64,000 nucleotides of DNA from SAR324 cluster bacterium (GTDB taxonomy: Bacteria; SAR324; XYD2-FULL-50-16), in contig JANQGX010000056.1 of the NCBI GenBank assembly GCA_028282885.1, positions 1 to 64,000 of the forward strand. Direction: 5' to 3'. The notes under the pieces are model-generated. The model was not told the origin of the DNA. It did no database searches and saw nothing but the letters and a program-made list of their open reading frames with translations. Below are positions 35,415 through 43,888 of the stretch, piece by piece (position 1 is the stretch's first letter; each line of letters opens with the position of its first letter). The position numbers were made by a program, and so were the translations under genes.

Positions 35415-36290
35415 ATGAGCAACCCATTTGATTTTATGGATATTGCAATCGATGAAGCAAAAAAGTCACTTCGCGAAGGAAATAGTGGTTTTGGAGCAGT
35501 CATTGTTAAGGACAACATCCTGATAGCCAGGGCACATGACACCGACCGTACTTCAAAAGATCCGACATCTCATGCGGAAATCAATGTGCTGCGGAAGGCG
35601 TCTGGTAAGCTTGAAGGTGATTTCAGCAACAGCCTGCTTGTTTCCACCCACGAACCATGTCCTATGTGCTCCACAGCGATTGTCTGGTCCGGCTTAAAAC
35701 AACTTGCCTTCGGGTATTCGATTAAGGACTCGTTAGCCCAGGGTAGAAAGCGGATCAATTTGACCTGCAGCGAACTATTCAAGCGCGCAGGCGCCTCAAT
35801 CGAGATCACCGGTGATGTTAAAAAGGAGGAGTGTGGTCTCCTCTACAACCATTTGGTTCGTAAGGATATTAAAAAACTCAGGAACATAGACTCCACCGGG
35901 CTTGGTAAATTGTCCGAAGAGTTGCGAGCCAAGAGAATTGCCTGGTTCAAGAGTCAGGATTGGCATCATGATCATCAGGATATCCTGGATGCTGCTTACC
36001 AGCTTTTCCTAACCAAACTTGGTATTGATGAGAGCGAAGCACCTGTTGTCGACAGACAGGGTGACAGGTTGGTTATTCATTCCAGAAACTTTTGCCCCAC
36101 CCTTGAGGCCTGTAGAATTCTGGGATTGGATACCCGTGAGATTTGCAGACAATTGAACGAAGAACCAACCCAGGCATTGCTTCAGCAACTCAATCCCAAT
36201 CTGCGATTCAGGCGTAACTACAATTGTCTAAGACCGTATCAACCTTATTGCGAAGAGATGATAGTTCTGCCGGAGAATGAAATAGATTGA
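35415..36290 (+). CDS. Nucleoside/cytidine deaminase-type enzyme fused to an unknown domain
   Basis: 291 residues. Residues 1-150 are a CDA-fold deaminase with zinc motifs HAEINVLRKA and PCPMCSTAIVWSGL, similar to guanine or tRNA-adenosine deaminase-like proteins. Residues about 165-291 form a separate domain I do not recognise: FCPTLEACRILGLDTREICR, LNPNLRFRRNYNCLRPYQPY, CEE. It has conserved-looking Cys, Arg and Tyr positions. A TATAAT (35395-35400) lies 14 nt before the ATG, implying a very short leader. The deaminase half is certain; substrate and second domain are not. Confidence 0.82.
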   Translation: MSNPFDFMDIAIDEAKKSLREGNSGFGAVIVKDNILIARAHDTDRTSKDPTSHAEINVLRKASGKLEGDFSNSLLVSTHEPCPMCSTAIVWSGLKQLAFGYSIKDSLAQGRKRINLTCSELFKRAGASIEITGDVKKEECGLLYNHLVRKDIKKLRNIDSTGLGKLSEELRAKRIAWFKSQDWHHDHQDILDAAYQLFLTKLGIDESEAPVVDRQGDRLVIHSRNFCPTLEACRILGLDTREICRQLNEEPTQALLQQLNPNLRFRRNYNCLRPYQPYCEEMIVLPENEID

Positions 36291-36498
36291 TCCCAGTAGC
36301 AGACGTCATTCATCTGTCGGCAGTAAATCTTGACCGCAAATAAACCGGGTTTCGATTTCCCGCAATATTGAGCTAGGCAAAATCTCTCTTTTCCAATATT
36401 TTAGTAATCCGGCTGGTCAATACCCGGTTAGGTTGTTTTGAATTAACGATAAAAACATCAATTCTATTGGTTTGTTTTTTTAAATTTCGGAGACAGGA

Positions 36499-36822
36499 AT
36501 GAGTAATGAGCATCTGATAAATGTAACGGACAGTGATTTTGAAGACAAAGTATTGAACAACCAGCTACCCGTGCTGGTTGATTTCTGGGCTGAATGGTGT
36601 GGTCCCTGTAAAACGATCGAACCCTTTCTTTGCGAGTTGGCTGAGGAATTCAAAGGTCGAATTGCCATTGCGAAATTGGATACGGACAAAAACCAGTCTT
36701 CCACCTCCACTTATGGGGTTCGAAGCATGCCGACGTTCATCATGTTTAAGAACGGGAAACAAACAGGTCTGCAGATTGGAACCAACCCCAACAAGATCAG
36801 GGAAATGATTGAAAAGGCATAG
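36499..36822 (+). CDS. trxA: Thioredoxin
   Basis: 107 residues with the active site WAEWCGPCK, FDLDTDKNQ-type strand (KLDTDKNQ), and cis-Pro loop RSMPTFIMFKNG. Cytosolic dithiol reductant for reductases and stress-damaged proteins. GGAG precedes the ATG. It is a stand-alone copy without a reductase gene nearby, so probably one of several in the genome. Confidence 0.93.
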   Translation: MSNEHLINVTDSDFEDKVLNNQLPVLVDFWAEWCGPCKTIEPFLCELAEEFKGRIAIAKLDTDKNQSSTSTYGVRSMPTFIMFKNGKQTGLQIGTNPNKIREMIEKA

Positions 36823-36952
36823 GAATGCTGAAGCACCTCCGTTATTTTCCCGGGATTTCATTCTGCCATAAATGACCCACAGGAAAGATACAAAGGGGTT
36901 TGATCTGAAGTACACAAAATAGAAATCTTACCGGAATACAGAAACCACACAA

Positions 36953-37600
36953 ATGAAACTTTTAAAGACGACCTCCTTAAAAGCTGATAATAATCCAATA
37001 CCGATGCTGTCAGTTATCGCAATGATCGGGTTTGCTGTTTTTCTGTGCACAACGTTCATTTTGCATTTTTTGCAGCCCGACTACGATGCTTCGAACAGAT
37101 TTGTCAGTGAGTTTATATTGGGACAATACGGTTGGTTGCTTAATCTTGGATTTGTGGGTAACTTGTTTGGTTGCGGGGCTTTCACCCTGGCATATTACCA
37201 TTTTCAGAAACATCAAAAATCCCCTGTCGTTCTTATATGTTTGTGTGTGACTACCCTGTCCGTTCTGACCAATTTTTTCCCAACCGATATTCACGGTAAA
37301 GCAGTAACAATTTCCGGTCACATTCACAATATTGGGGCTTTTATAGGAACACTTGCTTTTTTTCCGGTGATGGCTATCTTTCCCTACCAAATAAAAAAAT
37401 TGGGAATGCTTAAAGGATTCTATGTTTTACTTGTTTTGCTGGCTATTTTGGCTCCGGTATCTTTTATTCTATTAATCGCCATCGTAAACATAGCGCCGGA
37501 TTTTTTGGGGATCAGCCAAAGAATCTTTGCTCTCATCGTCATGCTGTGGTTGATTCTGGCTGCACTCAGGTTGAAAACGGGATCATTTGTTGAAGCCTGA
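36953..37600 (+). CDS. DUF998-family membrane protein
   Basis: 215 residues with six predicted helices. DYDASNRFVSEFILGQYGWL near the first loop and the ITISGHIHNIGAF-like segment (TDIHGKAVTISGHIHNIGAF) are DUF998 hallmarks. The function is not established for this family. Single gene without a strong ribosome site. Confidence 0.78.
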   Translation: MKLLKTTSLKADNNPIPMLSVIAMIGFAVFLCTTFILHFLQPDYDASNRFVSEFILGQYGWLLNLGFVGNLFGCGAFTLAYYHFQKHQKSPVVLICLCVTTLSVLTNFFPTDIHGKAVTISGHIHNIGAFIGTLAFFPVMAIFPYQIKKLGMLKGFYVLLVLLAILAPVSFILLIAIVNIAPDFLGISQRIFALIVMLWLILAALRLKTGSFVEA

Positions 37601-37670
37601 ATACTGCATATCGCCCTGATCGGACTGTTGGGGGTTCCATAATCAATATCAGACCCGGATGGTTTAAAAC

Positions 37671-38033
37671 ATGGAAGAAAAACAGAATGAAGTATTTGAG
37701 TATTACAAGAAACTGGTGAAAACCCATCCGGATGTCGAACTGAAGGGGGCAACCATGCCCTATACGTCCGCAAACGGGCATATGTTTTCCCAGCTCAATA
37801 AATCGGGAATCATTGGAATCAGACTTGCCAAAGTGGACCGGGAACAATTCATGGAGAAATACAACGCAGGTCCATTTGAGTCATACGGAGCGGTAATGAG
37901 GGAATACGTTGCTGTTCCCGACGATCTTCTCAAAAAAACGGATGAACTGAAGGCGTATTTTGAGCTGAGTTATAATTATGCCTGCAAGCTGAAACCGAAA
38001 CCAACAAAGAAGAAAAAACAGTCGATCGGATAG
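37671..38033 (+). CDS. TfoX N-terminal-domain-like protein
   Basis: 120 residues: ELKGATMPYTSANGHMFSQL, IGIRLAKVDREQFMEKYN, REYVAVPDDLLKKTDELKAY and a Lys-rich tail. The pattern matches small proteins related to the TfoX/Sxy N-terminal domain, otherwise undescribed. Soluble. The ATG has no Shine-Dalgarno match. The gap to the membrane protein upstream is 70 bp. Confidence 0.68.
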   Translation: MEEKQNEVFEYYKKLVKTHPDVELKGATMPYTSANGHMFSQLNKSGIIGIRLAKVDREQFMEKYNAGPFESYGAVMREYVAVPDDLLKKTDELKAYFELSYNYACKLKPKPTKKKKQSIG

Positions 38034-38080
38034 GTGAAGCTGTCTCACCACTGAACTCGATATATTCCCTTTTCAAAATT

Positions 38081-38509
38081 GTGAACCGGATAAGAGAAGC
38101 ACAAGAAGAAGACATTCCCTCGATCATTGAATTGTCTGCAGGCCTGGGATATGACGACACCCCACCGGATATTGCATATAAAAGAATTCTCAAGATATTG
38201 ACATCAGAAACAGACCAATTGTGGGTTTTTGAAGAGAATCACCAGTTAAAGGGTTGGATACATCTTTTCACGGCAAAACGGGTTGCTTCCCCTCCATTTG
38301 CAGAAATAGGTGGTCTGGTTGTATCTTCAACAAGTCGCAGGGAAGGCATAGGGAAACAATTGGTGTCGCATGCAAACCAATGGGCACAAAAGCACGACCT
38401 GAAGCTGCGGGTTCGGGTGAATGAGAAACGAATATCTGCCTGTGAATTTTACAGGTCTATCGGCTTCTCGGACTTGAAATCCCAGGTGGTATTTGAAATC
38501 GGCTCATGA
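38081..38509 (+). CDS. GNAT-family N-acetyltransferase
   Basis: 142 residues from GTG 38081. GNAT core: IREAQEEDIPSIIELSAGLG opening, IGGLVVSSTSRREGIGKQLV (CoA loop RREGIG), ACEFYRSIGFSD. Compact single-domain acetyltransferase of unknown substrate, 47 bp behind the TfoX-like gene. Confidence 0.83.
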   Translation: MNRIREAQEEDIPSIIELSAGLGYDDTPPDIAYKRILKILTSETDQLWVFEENHQLKGWIHLFTAKRVASPPFAEIGGLVVSSTSRREGIGKQLVSHANQWAQKHDLKLRVRVNEKRISACEFYRSIGFSDLKSQVVFEIGS

Positions 38510-38572
38510 CCAAAAACGAAGTCCGGCTAGTGATGTATTCTCTTCATAGAAACCAATAACAAGAGGTGAATC

Positions 38573-38977
38573 ATGATGATGAACAAAGAAGAGGCCAAAG
38601 AATTTGCTTCAAAATGGCTGCCAGCATGGACAGGCAATGAACCTAAAAAACTTGCCGAATTCTACTCTGAAGATTGTTTTTACCTTGATCCGGCTATACC
38701 AAATGGTGTGAAGGGGAAGAACGAGCTTATTGCTTATTTCGACAAGTTGCTTTCCCAAAATCCTGATTGGATCTGGACCCAAGTTGAAGCTATTCCCATG
38801 GAAGGAGGGTTTTTAAACAAATGGTTGGCAAAAATCCCGGTGGGAAAAAAGGTAATTGAGTGTATTGGCGTCTGTTTCGTTCAATTCGACAATCATGGGA
38901 AAATCAAAAGAAATGAAGTTTATTTTGATCGGAGTGAACTGATCGCAGAGATTCATCGCTACCTGAAATCAAAATAG
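38573..38977 (+). CDS. NTF2/SnoaL-like protein
   Basis: 134 residues, cone-shaped alpha+beta fold of the nuclear-transport-factor-2 superfamily: WLPAWTGNEPKKLAEFYSED, CFYLDPAIPNGVKGKNELIA and VNEVYFDRSEL-like end (KRNEVYFDRSELIAEIHRYL). Enzymatic or ligand-binding role unknown. AGAGGTGA precedes the start; three ATG/near-ATG codons in a row make the exact start uncertain by one or two residues. Confidence 0.72.
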   Translation: MMMNKEEAKEFASKWLPAWTGNEPKKLAEFYSEDCFYLDPAIPNGVKGKNELIAYFDKLLSQNPDWIWTQVEAIPMEGGFLNKWLAKIPVGKKVIECIGVCFVQFDNHGKIKRNEVYFDRSELIAEIHRYLKSK

Positions 38978-39084
38978 GTTAGTTCAAAACCTACAGGTAT
39001 CCGGATTCCCTTTGCGCTGATTTTTGTTTCACCCAATTAACCGGAAGACTCATAGGAAAGACTGACTGATAACAGAAATGAGAT

Positions 39085-39546
39085 ATGTCATTAGAAGCAG
39101 TAAAAGAGTATTTTTCAAGTTTCAATATGGATCACAGGATCATGGTTCTTGAAACTTCCACGGCTACCGTTGAAGAAGCAGCAAAAGCACACGGGGTTGA
39201 TCCGGACCAGATCGGAAAAACGCTTTCCTTCAAACTGAATGACCAGCCCATCCTGATAGTCGTTTCGGGTAAGGCGAAGATAGACAATCAGAAATATAAA
39301 GGGCAGTTCTCAAAAAAAGCAAAAATGCTGAATCCAGCCGAAGCACTGGAACATACCGGACATGCCATTGGGGGTGTCTGTCCCTTTGGCTTAAAAAAGC
39401 CGATTGATGTTTATCTCGATGTTTCGTTGAAAAAACATACGGAAATCATCCCTGCTGCCGGGGATCAGAACTCCTCCATAAGATTGTCCATTGAGGAACT
39501 CGTGAAGTATTCAAACAGCAAGAACTGGATAGATGTGTGCAAGTAA
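39085..39546 (+). CDS. YbaK/EbsC-family aminoacyl-tRNA deacylase
   Basis: 153 residues. Editing-domain motifs: VEEAAKAHGVDPDQIGKTLS with the catalytic-pocket Lys, FSKKAKMLNPAEALEHTGHA and the GGVCPFGLKKPIDVYLD loop typical of YbaK/ProX-like trans-editing proteins. It would hydrolyse mischarged aminoacyl-tRNA, for example Cys-tRNA(Pro). The exact specificity is not predictable. Single gene. Confidence 0.86.
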   Translation: MSLEAVKEYFSSFNMDHRIMVLETSTATVEEAAKAHGVDPDQIGKTLSFKLNDQPILIVVSGKAKIDNQKYKGQFSKKAKMLNPAEALEHTGHAIGGVCPFGLKKPIDVYLDVSLKKHTEIIPAAGDQNSSIRLSIEELVKYSNSKNWIDVCK

Positions 39547-39644
39547 GAGAGCAAAGCACTCCGTGACCGTTGTTGATATTACCTGATCTTCCAAATAACT
39601 GCATCTGCGGTAGAATTTAAATCCTATTCAAACGGAGAATGATC

Positions 39645-40025
39645 ATGACTCAGGAAGAGTATCCTTATGTCAATCACATGAATATCCTTCACAACGCCCT
39701 TGAACTGATTGACATTGATTCACTTGTCAGCAAATGCACGGACAAGTGGTACAATCAGACGCTCTGCAAAGTCAATGATTCTGTTGTCAGACTTGGAATA
39801 TTACATGGCGAATATCATTGGCACAAACATGACAAAGAGGATGAGTTCTTCTTCACCCTGGACGGTGAGTTGATTGTTGATATCGAAAATAAGGAGTCTG
39901 TCTCCTTGGGCAGACATCAAGGCTATATGGTTCCCAAAGGAGTTGTTCACAAAACCAGGGCTCCCGGAAAAACCGTTGTTCTTATGATCGAAACAGCCGG
40001 AATTATCCCTACCGGTGATTCATAA
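39645..40025 (+). CDS. Cupin-domain protein
   Basis: About 126 residues from ATG 39645, preferred over 39639 because GGAG then lies at proper distance. Cupin motifs: GEYHWHKHDKEDEFFFTLDG and GRHQGYMVPKGVVHKTRAPG. It belongs to the same small-cupin type as the gene at 30.4 kb and is probably a paralogue. Metal-binding His and Glu are present. The function is unknown. Confidence 0.82.
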   Translation: MTQEEYPYVNHMNILHNALELIDIDSLVSKCTDKWYNQTLCKVNDSVVRLGILHGEYHWHKHDKEDEFFFTLDGELIVDIENKESVSLGRHQGYMVPKGVVHKTRAPGKTVVLMIETAGIIPTGDS

Positions 40026-40035
40026 AAATCAGTGG

Positions 40036-40050
40036 CTCCCCTCGGGGGAG
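40036..40050 (+). terminator. GC-rich hairpin after the cupin gene
   Basis: CTCCCC-TCG-GGGGAG located 11 nt after the stop codon. A strong short stem; no T-run follows. Confidence 0.45.
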
Positions 40051-40214
40051 AGAAGTAAGGTTCGCAGCTTCAATCATGGATATCCGCTGAAATGAAGTTT
40101 AATGGCAGACCGCTCATCGCCACACATTGAATTCAGATCCCACTTAAAACCAACACTCAACTAACGGACCTGAAAAACAAAAACCACCACACCTTTCACG
40201 GAAATGTACCTGTC

Positions 40215-40871
40215 ATGAAGAGTCAATACTACCTCGATACCGAAAAATACAGTCTCCGGAAACTGAAAGAAAGCCTGAAAAACAGGGACATGATTCCAAG
40301 CAGAATCATTCTCAAAAAGACCATTGAGGAAAGATTCCGAGTTCTGGATCAAAACGGGATAAAGACTTTGAAAGAGCTAATTGAAACACTTAAGACCAAG
40401 CAGAAAATCGAGGATTTTTCTAAAAAAACGGGATTACCGATTGATTATTTAACCGTCCTGAAAAGAGAAGCGGGTAGTTATCTCCCCAATCCTATTCCAC
40501 TTAAAAAACTCCCGGGAATAGACATTAAAAGCATCGAAGCGCTGGATAAGATTGGAATCAGAAATACAAAGCAGTTTTTCAACGAAATAAAGAAAAGCGG
40601 GATCGAGGCGATCTCCCAAACGTCCGGCATTGCCATAGGAGAGTTATCCGAATTGGCATCCCTGTCCGATTTGGCAAGACTGTATGGGGTTGGCCCGGTG
40701 TTTGCCAGAATGATCTTTGATGTCGGAATCACATCAGTTGAGCGTTTTATAAGTTATAGCGGGGAAGAATTCATTGAAATTTATGAAACCAAAACCAAGA
40801 AGAAAGCCGATTTCGGAGAAAACGATATAAATTTCAGCATCGAGTTGGCGAAGGAACTGCTTGATAGCTGA
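40215..40871 (+). CDS. Helix-hairpin-helix repeat protein (DUF4332-like)
   Basis: 218 residues with no signal or membrane helix. It contains several helix-hairpin-helix-like units: KLPGIDIKSIEALDKIGIRN, LARLYGVGPVFARMIFDVGI and earlier VLDQNGIKTLKELIETLKTK. These are as in DUF4332 proteins and the helical repeats of DNA-handling enzymes. The opening is YYLDTEKYSLRKLKESLKNR. It may bind nucleic acid, but no catalytic domain is attached. Single gene without a clear ribosome site. Confidence 0.65.
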   Translation: MKSQYYLDTEKYSLRKLKESLKNRDMIPSRIILKKTIEERFRVLDQNGIKTLKELIETLKTKQKIEDFSKKTGLPIDYLTVLKREAGSYLPNPIPLKKLPGIDIKSIEALDKIGIRNTKQFFNEIKKSGIEAISQTSGIAIGELSELASLSDLARLYGVGPVFARMIFDVGITSVERFISYSGEEFIEIYETKTKKKADFGENDINFSIELAKELLDS

Positions 40872-40932
40872 TTATGGAAAGCCCTGCACCTCGCCATGAA
40901 GTTCGGGAAAAATCATAATGGAGTGAACCAGA

Positions 40933-41478
40933 ATGAATGAAGTTATTCTTATCGGCCCTGTAGGCGTTGGTAAAACCACTACAGCAAAACTGTTGTCCAA
41001 GGCTCTTAACCTTCCACTTGTCTCAATGGATGATCTCCGTTTGAGCTATTACAAGGAGATCGGATATAACGACGAGCACATGCTCGAACTGAAGAAGATA
41101 AATGGTCAAAAAGCGGTGGAGCAGTACTGGAGTATTTTCGATCCTCACTCCATCGAAAGAATCCTGGCTGATCACCAAAACTGTGTTTTTGATTTCGGAG
41201 GAGGGACGACCGTTTGTGAATACGAGTATAATTTTGAACGCATGGAATCAGCCTTAAAGCCCTATCCGAATGTGGTGCTGCTGATACCTTCGGAAGATAA
41301 GAAGGAATCTCTCGAAACCATTTATGAACGCAAGAATGTCAAACCGGACGGATTTACCATGTTGGAGTATTTTGTTTATAACGATGCACATTACCGGCTT
41401 GCAAAACATGTCGTACTGGTGAAGGACAAATCTCCGGAGCAGGTTTGCGATGAGGTTTTGGCCTTAACACAGCATTAA
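40933..41478 (+). CDS. P-loop kinase, shikimate-kinase-like
   Basis: 181 residues. Walker A LIGPVGVGKTTTAKLLSKAL, DDLRLSYYKEIGYNDEH, then CVFDFGGGTTVCEYEYNFER (Walker B/lid-like segment) and VVLLIPSEDKKESLETIYER. The fold fits shikimate kinase/adenylate-kinase-like small-molecule kinases, but the shikimate-binding triad is not recognisable, so the substrate is open. It follows the helix-hairpin-helix gene by 61 bp. Confidence 0.75.
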   Translation: MNEVILIGPVGVGKTTTAKLLSKALNLPLVSMDDLRLSYYKEIGYNDEHMLELKKINGQKAVEQYWSIFDPHSIERILADHQNCVFDFGGGTTVCEYEYNFERMESALKPYPNVVLLIPSEDKKESLETIYERKNVKPDGFTMLEYFVYNDAHYRLAKHVVLVKDKSPEQVCDEVLALTQH

Positions 41479-41540
41479 TACCCCGGTGTCAAAACACCCG
41501 CGCAGCTTGCTGATCTTTTAAATCCTGATCTTCAAAACTC

Positions 41541-41779
41541 ATGGACATGCAGAATCAAATTCAGAAATCCGGAAAACACGGTGAAATCGAGTTTTATATC
41601 GAGGAAAGGTGCAAGGATTATGTGAAAAGCAGATTGCCGATTACCGAAGGCATTTTGAATCCCTTCGGTGTGGTCCAGGCAGGGGCAACCGTCTGACCGT
41701 TGTTCGAACCAGCATTACGGGAAAGAATGAAAAGCTGCTGGCTGAAGTAATGACCACCCACGTACCAGCTTCCGGGTAA
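41541..41779 (+). pseudogene. PaaI-type hotdog thioesterase with internal deletion
   Basis: The first frame from ATG 41541 encodes a thioesterase N-terminus (RLPITEGILNPFGVVQAGAT) and stops at 41694-41696. The second frame continues GNRLTVVRTSITGKNEKLLA and EVMTTHVPASG, the C-terminal strands of the same family, to TAA at 41777-41779. The middle of the hotdog fold is missing. The junction GGCAACC (41684-41690) reads correctly in both frames, as expected for deletion between short repeats. The gene is not functional. Confidence 0.78.
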
Positions 41780-41953
41780 CCGTGTCTGTATAGTACTCAA
41801 CTTGTAATCGGTTCCGGAAATCAATTCGGACAAAAATGTACCTGCCTCATCCTGCCACAGCCCTATCATCCTGAAACGCAGCTAAAAGCAGTTGTGATAA
41901 ACGCCTCGTATCGGATAAGTTGATGATTCAATCGCTTATTTCAAACCCCCTTT

Positions 41954-42229
41954 ATGAAAATCAAAATGTTTGCATTAGATTTGTTCACGGTAATCGGCTT
42001 GACCGCCGCAACCTGCACAACAATATCCTTTTTGCCTCAAGCCGTTAGAGTCATCAAAACAAAGCGAACGAGGGATATCTCCCTGGGAATGTATGTTATT
42101 TTTTCATTTGGCACCTTTCTCTGGCTGACATATGGCGTTTTGACCAAAGACATCCCGATTACGATGGCAAACTCTATCACCTTTGCTTTAAGTTTCATTA
42201 TATTAGTCATGAAATTGAAGTATAAATAG
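41954..42229 (+). CDS. SemiSWEET sugar transporter
   Basis: 91 residues, three transmembrane helices: IGLTAATCTTISFLPQAVRV, TRDISLGMYVIFSFGTFLWL, TMANSITFALSFIILVMKLK. The T-T-I-S-F-L-P-Q helix 1 motif and DISLGM loop are diagnostic of bacterial SemiSWEETs, which dimerise to move sugars across the inner membrane. Single gene preceded by the thioesterase pseudogene. No clear ribosome site. Confidence 0.9.
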   Translation: MKIKMFALDLFTVIGLTAATCTTISFLPQAVRVIKTKRTRDISLGMYVIFSFGTFLWLTYGVLTKDIPITMANSITFALSFIILVMKLKYK

Positions 42230-42287
42230 GGTTTTATCATTTATGTGAAGAGACCGGTGTGCACCACTGATCCATACAGCAAGATTT

Positions 42288-42725
42288 ATGAACGACTTGA
42301 TAATAAGGGAGATGGCAACGTCTGATGCAGGGGAGATTGCAGAGCTGATGTGCATTCTTGGTTACCCCACCTCAACCGGGGAGATGAAGGAGAGGATTCA
42401 GCAAATGCTGGCGCATCCCGACTATCAATGCTTTATTTCACAACTGAAAGGTGAAATTAACGGATTCATAGGTCTGGTTAAAACCCTTCGTTTTCAGAGA
42501 AACGGACAAACTGGAAGAATCGCCACCTTAATCGTACACCCTGATTTTAGAAACAGGGGGATTGGAAGTATTTTGGTTAAAAAAGCAGAAAACTGGTTTC
42601 AATCCCAAGGTATAGACATTGTCATTTTAACCAGTAGTACTGAAAGAATAAAAGCGCATAAGTTTTACGGCAAACTGGGGTATTCGGAAACCGGACTGCG
42701 GCTCGCGAAATCGATTGAGCCATAA
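42288..42725 (+). CDS. GNAT-family N-acetyltransferase
   Basis: 145 residues. IREMATSDAGEIAELMCILG, then GRIATLIVHPDFRNRGIGSI (R-N-R-G-I-G acetyl-CoA loop), VILTSSTERIKAHKFYGKLG. Compact GNAT of unknown substrate. Similar in layout to the one at 38.1 kb and probably paralogous. Confidence 0.85.
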   Translation: MNDLIIREMATSDAGEIAELMCILGYPTSTGEMKERIQQMLAHPDYQCFISQLKGEINGFIGLVKTLRFQRNGQTGRIATLIVHPDFRNRGIGSILVKKAENWFQSQGIDIVILTSSTERIKAHKFYGKLGYSETGLRLAKSIEP

Positions 42726-42766
42726 ACCCGATTGAGGTCGAGTTCACTTACAATACAAGGACCAGC

Positions 42767-43129
42767 ATGCAACGTTGTTCTCTGATAAGCGCTGTTTTGT
42801 GTATTCCGATTTTCATGGCGGCCTGTATCTACACCCCTTCAGTTTCGAAGAAACAACCCTATCGATGCAACCTGATAACAAGACACCTGGAACTGAAGGA
42901 CCATTATCTGAACCCTAATCCCTTAAGCCATGTAGATTATGGTGAAGACTTCCTTCTGGCCTTGGCTGCTGTCGGCCCTGCGACACTAATCGTTTCCGGT
43001 TCGATCGTCATTGTTGGAAATACCATTCACTGGATTGAGGCAAAGGGCAGGTGCAGTGATGAAGACGAAGATATCGCAATTTATCGGCAGAGGAAAAAAC
43101 TCGGTCTGACCGGAAGCCGGTTGTATTAA
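42767..43129 (+). CDS. Putative lipoprotein with one membrane-like segment
   Basis: 120 residues. Lipoprotein signal with FMAAC (Cys20), then YTPSVSKKQPYRCNLITRHL and a hydrophobic stretch GPATLIVSGSIVIVGNTIHW before WIEAKGRC. Proteins with the (K)KQPY.C.LITR and VSGSIV..GN..HWIE pattern occur as unassigned envelope lipoproteins in marine Gram-negatives. AAGGACC precedes the start. The function is unknown. Confidence 0.7.
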   Translation: MQRCSLISAVLCIPIFMAACIYTPSVSKKQPYRCNLITRHLELKDHYLNPNPLSHVDYGEDFLLALAAVGPATLIVSGSIVIVGNTIHWIEAKGRCSDEDEDIAIYRQRKKLGLTGSRLY

Positions 43130-43344
43130 GCCGGTATTTACTACCGTCAACAAAATCGAATTGACGGAGCGTTTCAAACACCTTACCGAAGAAAACAACG
43201 TGCTCATCGATTAGTTATCCGGATGATCACTTTTCATCGGTGGTTTTGATTCTACTGTCGTGTTGAAACCGCAATTTGAATTCTGCGGTAAGTTAAAGAT
43301 CTGCAAGCGCATTAATCGGAATGAAATAAAACATAAAGGAAAAC

Positions 43345-43824
43345 ATGAAACCATTTCTGAATCTTGATGAGATAAACGACTTTGAAGCTCACGAAAAAGG
43401 CCCCTTTGCTGAGCGATATGCCGGAATAAGTGACAAGATCGGGGCCAAAAAGCTGGGTTACAGCATCACTATTCTCCAACCCAACAAGAGGGTGTGCCCG
43501 TTTCATAACCACCGAATTAACGAAGAGATGTTTTTGGTCTTGGAAGGATCAGGCACATTGCGATTTGGAGAGAAGGAGTATCCCCTTAAGAAGCATGATA
43601 TCATTGCCTGTCCGCCTGGAGGCCGGGATGTCGCCCATCAAATCATTAACACCGGCGATTCCGAATTAAAATACCTCTGCCTGAGCACTAACGAACCCTA
43701 CGATATCTGCGAATACCCGGATTCGAATAAGGTTATGTCTGTTGTTGGTGATGCAGGGAACAGGGAGTTCAAACATATTTCCAAGACAGACCGGGAAGTT
43801 GACTATTATGATGGAGAGCTTTAG
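43345..43824 (+). CDS. Cupin-domain protein
   Basis: 159 residues. Cupin motif 1 CPFHNHRINEEMFLVLEGSG and motif 2 KHDIIACPPGGRDVAHQIIN, with N- and C-terminal extensions (LSTNEPYDICEYPDSNKVMS). This longer cupin type is often linked to sugar or oxalate-like substrates but is unassigned. AAGGAAAAC precedes the ATG. Distinct subfamily from the two smaller cupins in the island. Confidence 0.82.
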   Translation: MKPFLNLDEINDFEAHEKGPFAERYAGISDKIGAKKLGYSITILQPNKRVCPFHNHRINEEMFLVLEGSGTLRFGEKEYPLKKHDIIACPPGGRDVAHQIINTGDSELKYLCLSTNEPYDICEYPDSNKVMSVVGDAGNREFKHISKTDREVDYYDGEL

Positions 43825-43888
43825 CAGATACTTCGCAGTTTCGGCTCCGTAAAACCAATGTGTTGCTGAACCCCGTTTCACGGTGTAA

